64,000 nt of DNA from Planctomycetota bacterium. GTDB taxonomy: Bacteria; Planctomycetota; UBA11346. Position numbers and translations under genes: made by a program. The notes beneath the pieces were generated by a model, which was not told the origin of the DNA, did no database searches, and saw only the letters and a program-made list of their open reading frames with translations. Positions 53,478-61,408 of this stretch are shown here, piece by piece. Every line of letters starts with the position of its first letter. Position 1 is the stretch's first letter. Where the stretch lies: assembly GCA_014193115.1 (NCBI GenBank), contig BJHQ01000008.1, forward strand, positions 150,622 through 214,621. The letters are read 5' to 3'.

Positions 53478-54043
53478 GGCGCACCTCCCGCTGACTTCTT
53501 CGCCGGGCGGGGCTTGAGGCCGAAGAACACCAAGCCGTTGCGGTTGCTGCCGCACAGGGCGGTGGCGGCGGCGCTGAGGCTGCGATAGGTGGTGCCGTCG
53601 AGGCGGAAGCCGCCGTCGACGACCGTGACCTCCAGGGTCCGGCCGCGCCAATCGCGGCGGATGATGGTGCCGAGGGCCAGGGACTCGGTGGCGGGCTCGG
53701 GGGTGGTGGCGGTTGGCTCCCGAGTTGGCTCTAACGGGGCTTCGGCCGGCTCCGAGATCGGATCCGTTGCAGGAGAAGGAGCGGCTGCAGCCTCAATTTC
53801 AGTGGATGGCGGTGCGGTGGGCGCGGGAGCTTCCGCCGGCGTGGCGCTGGCCGGCTCGGGGGCGGGTGCTGCTGCCGGGTCAGCTGGGGCGCTGGCGATG
53901 GCTTCCGGCGCCGTCGCTGCCTGAAGCTTTTTGATCAGCCACGGCCGGTTGCGGGTGATGGTGGGCGTCCCGAAGACCGCCAGATAGCGGCCTTGGAGAT
54001 CGGTGGTGGAGAGGGTGGAGAGATTGGGGAGGGAGAGGGTCAT
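53474..54043 (-). CDS. DUF2924-like domain protein, copy B (189 aa)
   Basis: The N terminus (LPNLSTLSTTDLQGRYLAVF, GTPTITRNRPWLIKKLQAA) and C terminus (LALGTIIRRDWRGRTLEVTV, then YRSLSAAATALCGSNRNGLVFFGL) correspond to the two conserved parts of DUF2924. Between them lies an insertion of about 80 residues, Ala/Pro/Thr/Glu-rich and low in complexity, absent in copy A. ATG 54043 is chosen since it begins the conserved part. The upstream neighbour on the same strand is the RadC gene, 113 bases away. Confidence 0.83.
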   Translation of the reverse strand: MTLSLPNLSTLSTTDLQGRYLAVFGTPTITRNRPWLIKKLQAATAPEAIASAPADPAAAPAPEPASATPAEAPAPTAPPSTEIEAAAAPSPATDPISEPAEAPLEPTREPTATTPEPATESLALGTIIRRDWRGRTLEVTVVDGGFRLDGTTYRSLSAAATALCGSNRNGLVFFGLKPRPAKKSAGGAP

Positions 54044-54156
54044 GGCTGATGGGGGAGGGCTGAGGGTTGCCGACCCGGCGGGCGAGTGCCCGGCGCAGGC
54101 CGAGGGCGAGGAGGGCGGCAACCCCGCTCAGGGCGGTTTCCAGATCCTTAGCCAGC

Positions 54157-54783
54157 TCATCGGAACAGCTCGGGTTGGCTGAGGCGCAAGCTGACGAAGC
54201 CGCCGGTGGCGTTGACGATGACGTGGTCGACGAGCTGCACGTCGACGGCCCGGCCGGCGGCCACGAGGCGGCGCGTGACGGCGGCGTCAGCATGGCTCGG
54301 CGACACGTCGCCAGACGGGTGGTTGTGGACGGCGATGGCCGTGGAGGCGGCGCGGCGCAGGGCATTGCGGAAGAACGACCGCGGCCCGGCATCGCAGCCG
54401 TCGACGTCGCCCTGGCTGATCTGGACCGGCTCGCCGATCAGGCGCGAGCGCGGGTCGAGGCACAGGCACCACAGACGTTCGTGGTCCAGGCCGACCAGCG
54501 GCAGCATGACCTGGGCGACCTGCGCGGGCTGGGTCAGCGCCGTGGTTGGCCGGCGGGCGCGGAGCAGGCGGCGGTGCAATTCCAGGGCCGCGTGCAGTCG
54601 GCGCGCCGCGGCCGGCGTCAGGCCCCAGCTCCGCTGCCAGGCGACCGGGTCGCCATGCGCCAGATCCTGAAGGGCTGGCTGGTAGGCTTCCTGGCTCTCG
54701 GCGCAGCCATTCCGGGAGCCCGCCACCAGGCGCACCACGTCGTGGTCGCTCAGGTGGTTCAGGGTGATGTCGTCGTCCAGCAT
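54157..54783 (-). CDS. RadC-like JAB-domain protein
   Basis: The C-terminal domain has AVHNHPSGDVSPSHAD, the JAB/MPN metal-binding motif (His-x-His-Pro-x7-Asp), typical of RadC proteins common on mobile elements. The N-terminal 90 residues carry helix-hairpin-helix-like helices, although less clear than in true RadC. Despite the old name, no DNA-repair role is proved; phage copies are thought to counter anti-phage or modify proteins. The gene is intact at 208 residues. Confidence 0.9.
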   Translation of the reverse strand: MLDDDITLNHLSDHDVVRLVAGSRNGCAESQEAYQPALQDLAHGDPVAWQRSWGLTPAAARRLHAALELHRRLLRARRPTTALTQPAQVAQVMLPLVGLDHERLWCLCLDPRSRLIGEPVQISQGDVDGCDAGPRSFFRNALRRAASTAIAVHNHPSGDVSPSHADAAVTRRLVAAGRAVDVQLVDHVIVNATGGFVSLRLSQPELFR

Positions 54784-54876
54784 CGGGTGCCTTCGTCGGT
54801 CGGACGGGGCCTGATTGCCCCGCTGCCAGGCACGTTGCTGATGCTGAGTTCGGTGAGCTAGCTCGCTGAGCCGGCG

Positions 54877-55284
54877 TCAGTGCCGGTGACTCTGCTTGAT
54901 ATCGACGGGCGGTTTTTGGTGCTGATTTACCTGGCTTTCTTCCAGGCTGAGGAGGTCCGGCAGCTCCACCGAGAAGATTTTCAAGGTGCCCACCACGGGA
55001 ATCGGCGGCACCGGGCGGACGTTGGCCAGGTGCCAGCCGAAGGCCGGAGCGTAGGGCGCGATGCTGGCCTTGGCCCAATCCCGCGTGCGCATCGGCTGGC
55101 AGTCGACCAGCTCCACCAGGCAGACCGCGCAGCCAAAGGGCGAAATCGCCGGAATTTTGCTGGCGCACAGCAGCAGCTCGCCGCGGTAGGGCGTCGCCCA
55201 GGTCCGGGTTTCGATGGTCTTGTGGCCATCGCGGATCAGGTTGGCCCAGGGCTGCTTGAGCGACAGCGCGCGGTACATTGGCAT
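54877..55284 (-). CDS. ASCH-domain protein (135 aa)
   Basis: The start YRALSLKQPWANLIRDGHKT and IETRTWATPYRGELLLCASK is the ASCH fold signature: conserved Lys/Gln/Trp, then Glu-Thr-Arg. The family binds RNA or nucleosides; the YqfB branch hydrolyses N4-acetylcytidine. Its presence beside a GNAT domain and a formyltransferase-fold protein hints at reading or trimming an acylated base. Charged C terminus (QHQKPPVDIKQSHRH) is unusual. Either Met1 or Met3 may be the start. It follows the formyltransferase by 33 bases in the same operon. Confidence 0.87.
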   Translation of the reverse strand: MPMYRALSLKQPWANLIRDGHKTIETRTWATPYRGELLLCASKIPAISPFGCAVCLVELVDCQPMRTRDWAKASIAPYAPAFGWHLANVRPVPPIPVVGTLKIFSVELPDLLSLEESQVNQHQKPPVDIKQSHRH

Positions 55285-55317
55285 GGTGAATCACGATCGT
55301 TTCCGAGGGTGGGCGGT

Positions 55318-55932
55318 TCAAGCTGCACCTCCCGCCGCGAGGGCCGGCCGGGTGAGCGCGGGCTCCCAGGTGGCGAGGGCCTCGTCCTGCGGGCGCCGCT
55401 GGGAGCGGCCGGTGAGCAGGTCGCCCAGCGCCTGGTCGATGAGCCGCAGACCCAGGGGGAACAGCTCCCGCCGCCACAGGCTGCTGGGCGTGTCGTCGGG
55501 CCGCACGAAGCACCAGTCCTGGGCGGCGATGGGCCCGGCGTCGATGCGCTCGTCCAGCCAATAGACGGTGCCGCCGGCGATGCGGTCGCGGTCGCGAATG
55601 GTCCACGCCACGGCGTCCCTGCCGCGGTGGATCGGCAGTAGGCTGGGGTGATAGCTGAGGCCGCCCAGGCGCGTGGCGGCGAGCATCGCCGGCGGAATGA
55701 ACCGGTGATTGTGGGCGGCGACGATCAGATCGGTGAGCGGTGGCAGCATCGCCGCCGATGGCGCCGCTGTATGCACCGCCGGCAGGATGGTGCCGGTCGC
55801 CAGGGCGTCGCCCTCGGGCGCGCACACGCCCACCAGGGCGAAGCCGCCGCGGCGCAGGATCAGGTCGCGGACGGCGCAGCCGAACGTGCGCGAGCCGATC
55901 AGGAACACGCGGATCGGGTCGGGATCATACAT
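55318..55932 (-). CDS. Formyltransferase-fold protein (Fmt/ArnA-N type)
   Basis: The 204-residue protein has the formyl_trans_N fold: an N-terminal Rossmann part (RVFLIGSRTFGCAVRDLILR), then GGLSYHPSLLPIHRGRDAVA and YWLDERIDAGPI. The catalytic His95 and Asp131 are in place, but the usual Asn two residues before the His is Ser93, so transfer chemistry may differ. Relatives move formyl groups from formyl-tetrahydrofolate to Met-tRNA, amino sugars or purine precursors. ATG 55932 overlaps the end of the ABC-GNAT gene by 8 bases. There is no C-terminal tRNA-binding domain, so it is not Fmt. Role in a modification pathway is inferred. Confidence 0.84.
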   Translation of the reverse strand: MYDPDPIRVFLIGSRTFGCAVRDLILRRGGFALVGVCAPEGDALATGTILPAVHTAAPSAAMLPPLTDLIVAAHNHRFIPPAMLAATRLGGLSYHPSLLPIHRGRDAVAWTIRDRDRIAGGTVYWLDERIDAGPIAAQDWCFVRPDDTPSSLWRRELFPLGLRLIDQALGDLLTGRSQRRPQDEALATWEPALTRPALAAGGAA

Positions 55933-57085
55933 GGGTTTGCTCCTTGGGTGTCTCCTTGGAGGGCTCACCGATGTAGCGGAATCCCTGCACAGCGCGGAAA
56001 TGTCCGCCGAATCCCGAGCCCATGACCACGCTGGATTTGCTGGTGCGGCGGATCGATTCCGCAGACTTGCCCTTGTGGCTGCCGTGCAGGTTGGCGCTGA
56101 TCTGGGTCCACGCCGGCTGTCGGCGCAGCAGCGCGCACAGGCCGGGGTGGCTGGTGTGGAAACAGGTTGTGGCCGGGTACGGCAACCGGGCGCCATCGCC
56201 TCCGCGCAGTTGGTTGTCGCAGATCCAGTTGAGGAACCGGATGCCGATGCCGGCTCCCTGCCACTCGGGCATCACCACCAGGCGGCAGGCCCGGCCCTCC
56301 ACCGCCTTGCCCTTGTTCTTGCAGCCGACGCCGAGGTGCGCGACCGGCTCGCCGTCGACCGTGCCGACATAGCAGATGGCCGCCGGCATCGGGCCGATCT
56401 TCAGATAGTGATGCGGTGCAAAGAACGGCCAGTAACGCCAATCTGTCTTGAGGATTTCCAGCTCGAAGCGGGGTCGTCGAAGCGACCTCCGGCTGAATGA
56501 TTTGGTGCCGGTGTCGAACACCCAGTCCGGCTCCAGCCAGTCCAGTACATCATAGTGCGGCGTCAGCAGCACGACCCGTCCGGCGGTGCGCCGCCAGGCC
56601 TTGGCAAACGCCATGGCGCCGATGCGGGCGATTTGGCGGTCGACGACACTGGTGAATTCGTCGACCACCGCTGCGGCAGGGGCCTCGACTACCAGTCGGG
56701 CAAGGGTGGCGCGGAATTGCTCGCCCATCGACAGCGCCTGGAACGGCCGCAGCCACGCCGGCACATCGCCCAGGCCGACGCTGGCCAGGGCGGCGGTCAC
56801 CGCGTCGAAGTCGGCGTCGGAGCCGATGGCGTCGATGATCGGCGCGTCGGTCGGCCAGGTGGGCGAGAAGAAGGAGTCCTTGCCGAAGAACTGCCGGCCG
56901 ATCGAGGTCTTGCCCGATCCCGATGGGCCCACCACCACGCCGATCTTCCACGGCCCATCGGGCTCGATGTCCAGTTCGGCATCCAGGTCGAAGTGCGCCC
57001 CGGACTCGGCATTGAACAGGCTTTTCACCCGCGCCGCGCGGTAGGTGCCGGTCTCGGCGCAGCGGTTGCGGACGGCGATCTTCAT
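55925..57085 (-). CDS. ABC-type ATPase fused to a GNAT acyltransferase domain (386 aa)
   Basis: Residues 45-195 are an ABC ATPase: Walker A GPSGSGKTS (53-61), signature LSMGEQ (118-123), Walker B AAVVDE (138-143) and switch His177. No membrane part exists, so it is not a transporter. Residues 225-345 are a GNAT domain with the CoA-binding motif QGAGIG (276-281). Phage Mu Mom, which adds a carbamoylmethyl group to adenine, also has a GNAT-like fold; a similar DNA-modifying role is a reasonable hypothesis here because a ParB-like protein is encoded immediately upstream (ATGA overlap). Sequence similarity to Mom cannot be tested by eye. Confidence 0.87.
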   Translation of the reverse strand: MKIAVRNRCAETGTYRAARVKSLFNAESGAHFDLDAELDIEPDGPWKIGVVVGPSGSGKTSIGRQFFGKDSFFSPTWPTDAPIIDAIGSDADFDAVTAALASVGLGDVPAWLRPFQALSMGEQFRATLARLVVEAPAAAVVDEFTSVVDRQIARIGAMAFAKAWRRTAGRVVLLTPHYDVLDWLEPDWVFDTGTKSFSRRSLRRPRFELEILKTDWRYWPFFAPHHYLKIGPMPAAICYVGTVDGEPVAHLGVGCKNKGKAVEGRACRLVVMPEWQGAGIGIRFLNWICDNQLRGGDGARLPYPATTCFHTSHPGLCALLRRQPAWTQISANLHGSHKGKSAESIRRTSKSSVVMGSGFGGHFRAVQGFRYIGEPSKETPKEQTHV

Positions 57086-57666
57086 ACCGCCACCACCCGG
57101 CACTTGTGGCCGGCAGCGGTCAGCTCGTTGAAGACCTGCTCTTGGTGTGGCTCGTCGGAGCACTCGACGATGACGCCGTAGCGCTCCTGGTACTGGAAGC
57201 CGTTATCGGTTGCCCCGATCTCGCCCTTCGCCGGCGTTGCCAGTTCGGCCAGGTAGCGGTCCAGCTCGGTCGCATCGAATCCTGTAAGCGCGATCAGGTC
57301 CGATTCCTTGACCTTGGCCAGCTCGGCGGCCAGCAGGTAATCGTCCCAGCTCGCCTCCTCATGGGTGCGGTTGTCGGCCAGGCGGTAGGCGCGGACCTGC
57401 TCGGGCGTGAGCGTGTCGGCGACGTGGACCGGGACCTCAGTCAGGCCCAGTTTTTTCGCAGCGGCCAGGCGGGTGTGGCCGACAATCAGGACGCCGTCGA
57501 CATCCACGACTAGCGGCTGGCGCCAGCCGAATTCTCGCAGCGAGGCCGCGACCTTGTCGATGGCTGCGGGCGGGATGGTGCGGGGGTTGGCGTCGTAGGG
57601 GCGGACGTTGGTGATGGGCCAGGTGGCGATGGTAAACGTGGTGGGGTGCGAAGGCTGGGCGGTCAT
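57082..57666 (-). CDS. ParB-like nuclease-domain protein (194 aa)
   Basis: The N-terminal 100 residues carry the ParB/Srx fold: NVRPYDANPRTIPPAAIDKV, then VGHTRLAAAKKLG with the conserved GHTR, and YRLADNRTHEEASWD. There is no HTH centromere-binding domain as in plasmid ParB, so it belongs to the stand-alone phage type, often attached to DNA methylases. The last 40 residues (FQYQERYGVIVECSDEPHQE onward) form a small extra beta unit. It heads the leftward operon and its stop overlaps the ABC-GNAT gene by ATGA. A DNA-recognition or nicking partner for modification is inferred. Confidence 0.9.
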   Translation of the reverse strand: MTAQPSHPTTFTIATWPITNVRPYDANPRTIPPAAIDKVAASLREFGWRQPLVVDVDGVLIVGHTRLAAAKKLGLTEVPVHVADTLTPEQVRAYRLADNRTHEEASWDDYLLAAELAKVKESDLIALTGFDATELDRYLAELATPAKGEIGATDNGFQYQERYGVIVECSDEPHQEQVFNELTAAGHKCRVVAV

Positions 57667-57980
57667 GAGATCCTCTCTGGGTTATTTCCCCCGCCCTTTG
57701 CCGATCTGTCCCGGAAATTTTGCCACCGCCCATTTTTTCCTGGGAGATTGCTGTGCTCCAGAAACGTGGGGCCCTTCTCGCCAGGAAAATCCCAAGCGTA
57801 CTTCCGCCGTGGCTCGTAAGTCTCTGCCAAATCACGATTTAGCGGTGGTTGAAAAACCGGTCGAAAACCGGTCGAAAAGTAGGTCTTTACTGACCCATCA
57901 GGACCGTGTAAGGCGTGCCCCAAGACCCGCGATCACCTGGCCGGAGACCCCGGCACCGCAGGCCTGGATGGGATCCTCCC
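57667..57980. promoter_or_regulatory. Divergent promoter region with GAAAACCGGTC repeats
   Basis: The gap separates the leftward ParB operon from the rightward operon. GAAAACCGGTC occurs twice in direct tandem (about 57852-57873), each with the palindrome ACCGGT, and a third partial copy (GAAAAG) follows. Such a site between divergent phage operons is a plausible repressor operator. No other element is recognised. Confidence 0.45.
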
Positions 57981-58760
57981 ATGCAGTTCCAGGAAGCACT
58001 CCGCAACCTTTCCTCCACCCTGTCGGTTCAGGCTCGGCCGCCTGACGACCCCCAGGACCAGGGCATCTGGATTCGGATCCCCACGGCAATTTTGGGGCTG
58101 CGGGAGGTGGACTCGCCAGCGCCGTATCAGCCCTCGACTTCGTTGGAGATGCCGCTGCGGACTGGCGGCGTCGAGGGCAGCGCGGCTCTGGCGGTACCGA
58201 TGCCCCAGCCTGCCCACGCGACCGCCGTGTTCCGGTCCGTGGGCCACCTGCGCGAGATCGGCTTCGCCGGTCGGCTGGTCACTTTGCGCGAGATGCAGGG
58301 CTTCCGGATCTATGCCCAGGTACTTGCCAGGCCGCAGGCGCGGCTGACCGCGATCGAATTGCGGGCGGGACTGGCCATGGTCGACCGGTCGGTCTGCTCC
58401 GGAACGTTCGGCGCCATGGCGAGCGGCGAGGCGATCAGCGAACTCCGGCGCTCGTATGAGAGCCTGAGCGAGGAGCTGGAAGAAGCCGAGCTTGCCCACG
58501 ATGCGGTCCGTCAGGAACGGCTGGAGCGCGAGATCACCGCGCTGGGCCAGCACTTGGCCAAGGTGATTGGTCGCGGCGGCAAGGGCCGCGAGGCCGGCGA
58601 TGGCGAGCGGGCGCGGGTCGCAGTGTGCAAAGCCATGCGCCGGGCGCGGGACGTCCTGAAAACGCACCACCCCGAGCTGTGCCGGCACCTGGAGCGCTCG
58701 GTGTCGGCAGGGACCTCGGTGATCTACCGGCCGGAGGCACCCGTGACCTGGGATCTCTGA
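57981..58760 (+). CDS. Hypothetical regulator-like protein (259 aa)
   Basis: I do not recognise the N-terminal half. Residues 165-200 form a Glu-rich coiled coil (ELRRSYESLSEELEEAELAH). The last 60 residues (ARVAVCKAMRRARDVLKTHH, then CRHLERSVSAGTSVIYRPEA) resemble a conserved tail seen in several bacterial signalling proteins, ending in 'HL...V.TG..C.Y.P'; this recollection is weak. ATG 57981 is chosen as the first Met with protein-like sequence. It is the first gene of the rightward operon, so an early regulator is plausible. Confidence 0.68.
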   Translation: MQFQEALRNLSSTLSVQARPPDDPQDQGIWIRIPTAILGLREVDSPAPYQPSTSLEMPLRTGGVEGSAALAVPMPQPAHATAVFRSVGHLREIGFAGRLVTLREMQGFRIYAQVLARPQARLTAIELRAGLAMVDRSVCSGTFGAMASGEAISELRRSYESLSEELEEAELAHDAVRQERLEREITALGQHLAKVIGRGGKGREAGDGERARVAVCKAMRRARDVLKTHHPELCRHLERSVSAGTSVIYRPEAPVTWDL

Positions 58761-58763
58761 GCC

Positions 58764-58831
58764 CGTCACCGGTCGTCACACCCGTGACGGCCGGTGACGC
58801 GGGGCGTCACGGATCCCGTCACCGCGTGACG
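58764..58831. promoter_or_regulatory. Operator-like array of CGTCAC/GTGACG sites
   Basis: Seven copies occur: CGTCAC at 58764, 58774, 58805 and 58817; GTGACG at 58784, 58794 and 58826. The first four are exactly 10 bp apart with orientation forward, forward, reverse, reverse, and so form a symmetrical 36-bp site. The array lies between the stop of the first gene and the sigma-like gene. Helical phasing and symmetry suggest cooperative protein binding. Confidence 0.6.
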
Positions 58832-58868
58832 TGGGATGTCCCGCCTGGGGGGCGAAGGACACGCCCTC

Positions 58869-59435
58869 ATGGTCACCCATCCCCAACCCGCTGCCGCGCA
58901 GCCTGCTCCGCCCGGCATCGATGCCGCGACTGAAACCTCCATCGTTTTACTGGTGGCCCGGCACGTCTGCCTGGGCCGGGTTCCGGATGAGGATCGCGAG
59001 GATCTGGAGCAGTACCTGCGCCAGTCCTTGCTCGCCCGGGCTTGCCGCTATCGGGCGGACCAGGGCGCGTGGGCGACCTTCGTGCGCACCGTGCTGCTCG
59101 GCGAGCTGCGGCGGTGGCAGGCCCACCGTCTGCGCGGGTGTCGCCACGGTCGCCAGGCCGCCAGCATTTTTGCAGGCGAAGGGGTCGCCCTGACGGATTG
59201 GGCGGCAGCGATTCCAGCGCCTGCCCAGCCCGCCGGGTCCGATCCCGCCGAGCTGCGCCAGGAGGTCGCGGCCGTGCTGGGGAGGCTGGCGCCAAGCGAT
59301 CAACAGGTCGCCCGGCTGCTGATGGCCATGGGTCCGGCGGCGGTCGCCCGGCAAGTCGGGTGCGGGAGAGGCTGCGTCTATCGGGCCATCGCCCGCATCC
59401 GTGACGCCTTCTCCGCCGCCGGCGTGGAGGCCTGA
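58869..59435 (+). CDS. Sigma-70-like protein of the prophage (188 aa)
   Basis: Residues 20-95 resemble sigma region 2 (VPDEDREDLEQYLRQSLLAR, ACRYRADQGAWATFVRTVL) and residues 130-185 a region 4-type HTH (LGRLAPSDQQVARLLMAMGP, AAVARQVGCGRGCVYRAIAR). Phage-borne sigma-like proteins of this size often switch on late genes. The N terminus (MVTHPQPAAAQPA) is unstructured. ATG 58869 is used; ATG 58836 lies nearer to the operator array and looks less likely. Promoter target unknown. Confidence 0.78.
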   Translation: MVTHPQPAAAQPAPPGIDAATETSIVLLVARHVCLGRVPDEDREDLEQYLRQSLLARACRYRADQGAWATFVRTVLLGELRRWQAHRLRGCRHGRQAASIFAGEGVALTDWAAAIPAPAQPAGSDPAELRQEVAAVLGRLAPSDQQVARLLMAMGPAAVARQVGCGRGCVYRAIARIRDAFSAAGVEA

Positions 59436-59438
59436 GTC

Positions 59439-59687
59439 ATGCGCTGTCCAACCTGCGGGGGCACGGGCTCCTTTATTCTCCGGCGCCAAGTCGGCCCGGA
59501 GCGCCTGCACGACTGCCGATTCTCCCTTTGCACCGGGTGTGGCGGGCGTGGCACGGTCACGGGCCTGGCTGGGACCGTCGATGACGACGGCGAGCTGCCC
59601 ATCGGCTGGAGCCCGCCCAGCGAGCCGCTGTATCCGCTCTGGGACCGATCTCGCTTGAGACGTTTGGGCCGAGAGCGGGGGATATAA
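59439..59687 (+). CDS. DnaJ-type zinc-finger small protein (82 aa)
   Basis: Two CxxCxGxG units (CPTCGGTGS and CTGCGGRGTV) at residues 3-11 and 32-41 form one zinc-binding site like that of DnaJ's central domain. The rest is short and acidic then basic. The gene starts three bases after the sigma-like stop, so both are translated together. Small proteins of this type are common in phage early operons. Partner unknown. The 62-bp gap after it is rich in CCAACCAA repeats. Confidence 0.8.
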   Translation: MRCPTCGGTGSFILRRQVGPERLHDCRFSLCTGCGGRGTVTGLAGTVDDDGELPIGWSPPSEPLYPLWDRSRLRRLGRERGI

Positions 59688-59749
59688 CCAGAAGCGACTT
59701 CCTGCATCCAGCGATCCAACCAACCAAGAAACCAACCGAGAAACCAGAC

Positions 59750-60589
59750 ATGACCGCTCTCTCTTTTCTGGCTGCCGCCTGCGCCGGCTTGCCCCTGACC
59801 CATCACCTCATCGCCGAGCCGGAGGCGACCTACGCCGCCGGTCGCAAGCACCACCTCACCAGCCACGCGCTGGCGGATTTCCGCAAAAATCCCTTGCTGT
59901 TCCGCCACAAAGAGCTGGGCCTCATCCCGCCGGAGGATCGCGCCGCGTTCGTCATCGGGCGCGCCGTCCACTGCCGGGTGCTGGAAGGCGAGGGCGCATT
60001 CCGATCGCGCTTCGCCATCGGCGGGCCGATCAATCCCAAGACCGGCCGGGCCTTCGGCGCCGACACCAAGGCCTGGGCCGAGTGGGCTGCTGCCATCGGC
60101 AAGCCGGCTATCGGCGCCGAGGTCGCCGATCTGTGCGAGCAGCTCGCTGGCGCGGTGCGGTCGCATGCGGTCGCCGCCGAGTTGTTGGCCGAGGGCCAGG
60201 CCGAAGGCGTTGTCCGCACGGAGTTCGCCGGGCTGCCGTGCCAGAGCCGGCTTGATTGGGTGCATCCCGAGCGCGGGCTGGTCGACCTGAAAACCATCGA
60301 CGATCTCGACTGGTTCGAGGTCCAGTGCCGGACCTTCGGCTACATCCACCAACTGGCGTTCTACCGCAATCTGCTCAGCGCCGTCTGCGGCAGCAGTGTG
60401 CCGGTGCACCTGGTGGCGGTGGAGAAGAAGGCTCCGTTCCGGGTCGGGGTATGGCGGATCAGCGATCAGGCGCTGGACGTCGCCAGCCGAGAGAACCTTG
60501 CTGCGATCCAACGACTGAAGATCTGCCGACAGCAGGACCGCTGGCCGACCGGCTACGAAGACATCCGCATGTTCGACTACCTCGGCTGA
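59750..60589 (+). CDS. RecE-like PD-(D/E)XK exonuclease
   Basis: The 279-residue protein matches phage exodeoxyribonuclease VIII-type nucleases. The core shows Glu158 in VRTEFAG, Asp169 in SRLDW, then Asp179 and Lys181 in LVDLKTIDD (D...DxK); the motif Gln-x3-Tyr is seen as QLAFYRNLL. HKELGL and GRAVHCRVLEGE also match the family. It processes double-strand ends to 3' tails for single-strand annealing. The downstream ATPase and DUF669 protein are its expected partners, in the same order as in many phages. Confidence 0.9.
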   Translation: MTALSFLAAACAGLPLTHHLIAEPEATYAAGRKHHLTSHALADFRKNPLLFRHKELGLIPPEDRAAFVIGRAVHCRVLEGEGAFRSRFAIGGPINPKTGRAFGADTKAWAEWAAAIGKPAIGAEVADLCEQLAGAVRSHAVAAELLAEGQAEGVVRTEFAGLPCQSRLDWVHPERGLVDLKTIDDLDWFEVQCRTFGYIHQLAFYRNLLSAVCGSSVPVHLVAVEKKAPFRVGVWRISDQALDVASRENLAAIQRLKICRQQDRWPTGYEDIRMFDYLG

Positions 60590-60624
60590 TTCCTTCAACC
60601 ACTCACAAAGCACAGAGAAAATCC

Positions 60625-61389
60625 ATGAGCAACCTCGCATCCATCCTCACCGGCGCCAAGTCGGGTCCCCGTCGCATGCTGGTGTACGGAACCGCCGGCA
60701 TCGGCAAAAGTACCTTCGCCACCTGCGCGCCTGCGCCCGTCGTCATCCAGACGGAAGACGGCCTGGGCGAGATCGACTGCCACAAGTTTCCGGTCGCTCA
60801 GTCCTTCGCCGACATCATGCAGGCAATCGGCGCGCTGTACCAGGAAGATCACGCTTACCGCACCGTCGTCATCGATTCGCTCGATTGGTTGGAGCGGCTG
60901 ATTCATGCCGAGGTCTGCCGCAACCGGCAGGTCGCCACCATCGAGGACATCGGCTACGGGAAGGGTTATATTTTCGCGCTCAACCATTGGCGCGACGTGC
61001 TTGATGGATTGGCGGCGCTGCGCGACAGCAAGGGCATGTCGGTGATCCTGATCGCCCACGCCAAGATCGAGCGCTTCGAGAATCCCGAGACCGAGGCCTA
61101 CGACCGTTTCGTCCCGCGCCTGCATAAGACCGCTGCGGCCATGATTTCCGAGTGGTGCGACGAAGTGCTGTTCGCTTCCTACAAAGTTTTCACCAAGGCG
61201 ACCGACGAAGGCTTCAACCAGAAGCGCGTGCAGGGGTTGGGCAACGGCGAGCGCGTCCTGCGCACGACCGAGCGCCCTAGCCATCTGGCCAAGAACCGGC
61301 TCGGGCTGCCCGACGAGCTGCCGCTCGCCTGGGCCGACTTCGCCCGGCACCTGACCGCCGCCAACGCCATCGCTACCGCCAACCGTTAA
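60625..61389 (+). CDS. Sak4-like AAA (AAA_24) recombination ATPase
   Basis: The 254-residue protein has Walker A GTAGIGKST (22-30), Walker B TVVIDSLDW (about 80-88) and a RecA-like core; VILIAHAKIERFENPETEAY and the DRFVPRLHKTAAAMISEWCD segment are typical of the phage nucleotide-binding family that includes Sak4. Members promote single-strand annealing in phage recombination. ATG 60625 is preceded by AGAG. It stands between the RecE-like nuclease and a DUF669 single-strand-binding-like protein, which supports the role. Confidence 0.91.
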   Translation: MSNLASILTGAKSGPRRMLVYGTAGIGKSTFATCAPAPVVIQTEDGLGEIDCHKFPVAQSFADIMQAIGALYQEDHAYRTVVIDSLDWLERLIHAEVCRNRQVATIEDIGYGKGYIFALNHWRDVLDGLAALRDSKGMSVILIAHAKIERFENPETEAYDRFVPRLHKTAAAMISEWCDEVLFASYKVFTKATDEGFNQKRVQGLGNGERVLRTTERPSHLAKNRLGLPDELPLAWADFARHLTAANAIATANR

Positions 61390-61408
61390 ACCCCAAGGAA
61401 ACCAACCC

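Noticed and set aside
53880..54392. Minus-strand frame containing SDELAKDLETALSGVAALLA
   Set aside because: The short protein-like segment between the RadC and DUF2924 genes has no usable start codon, and most of the frame overlaps those genes. It may be a remnant.
57082..57666. Plasmid partition system
   Set aside because: There is no ParA gene, and the ParB-like protein lacks the HTH and dimer domains of partition proteins.
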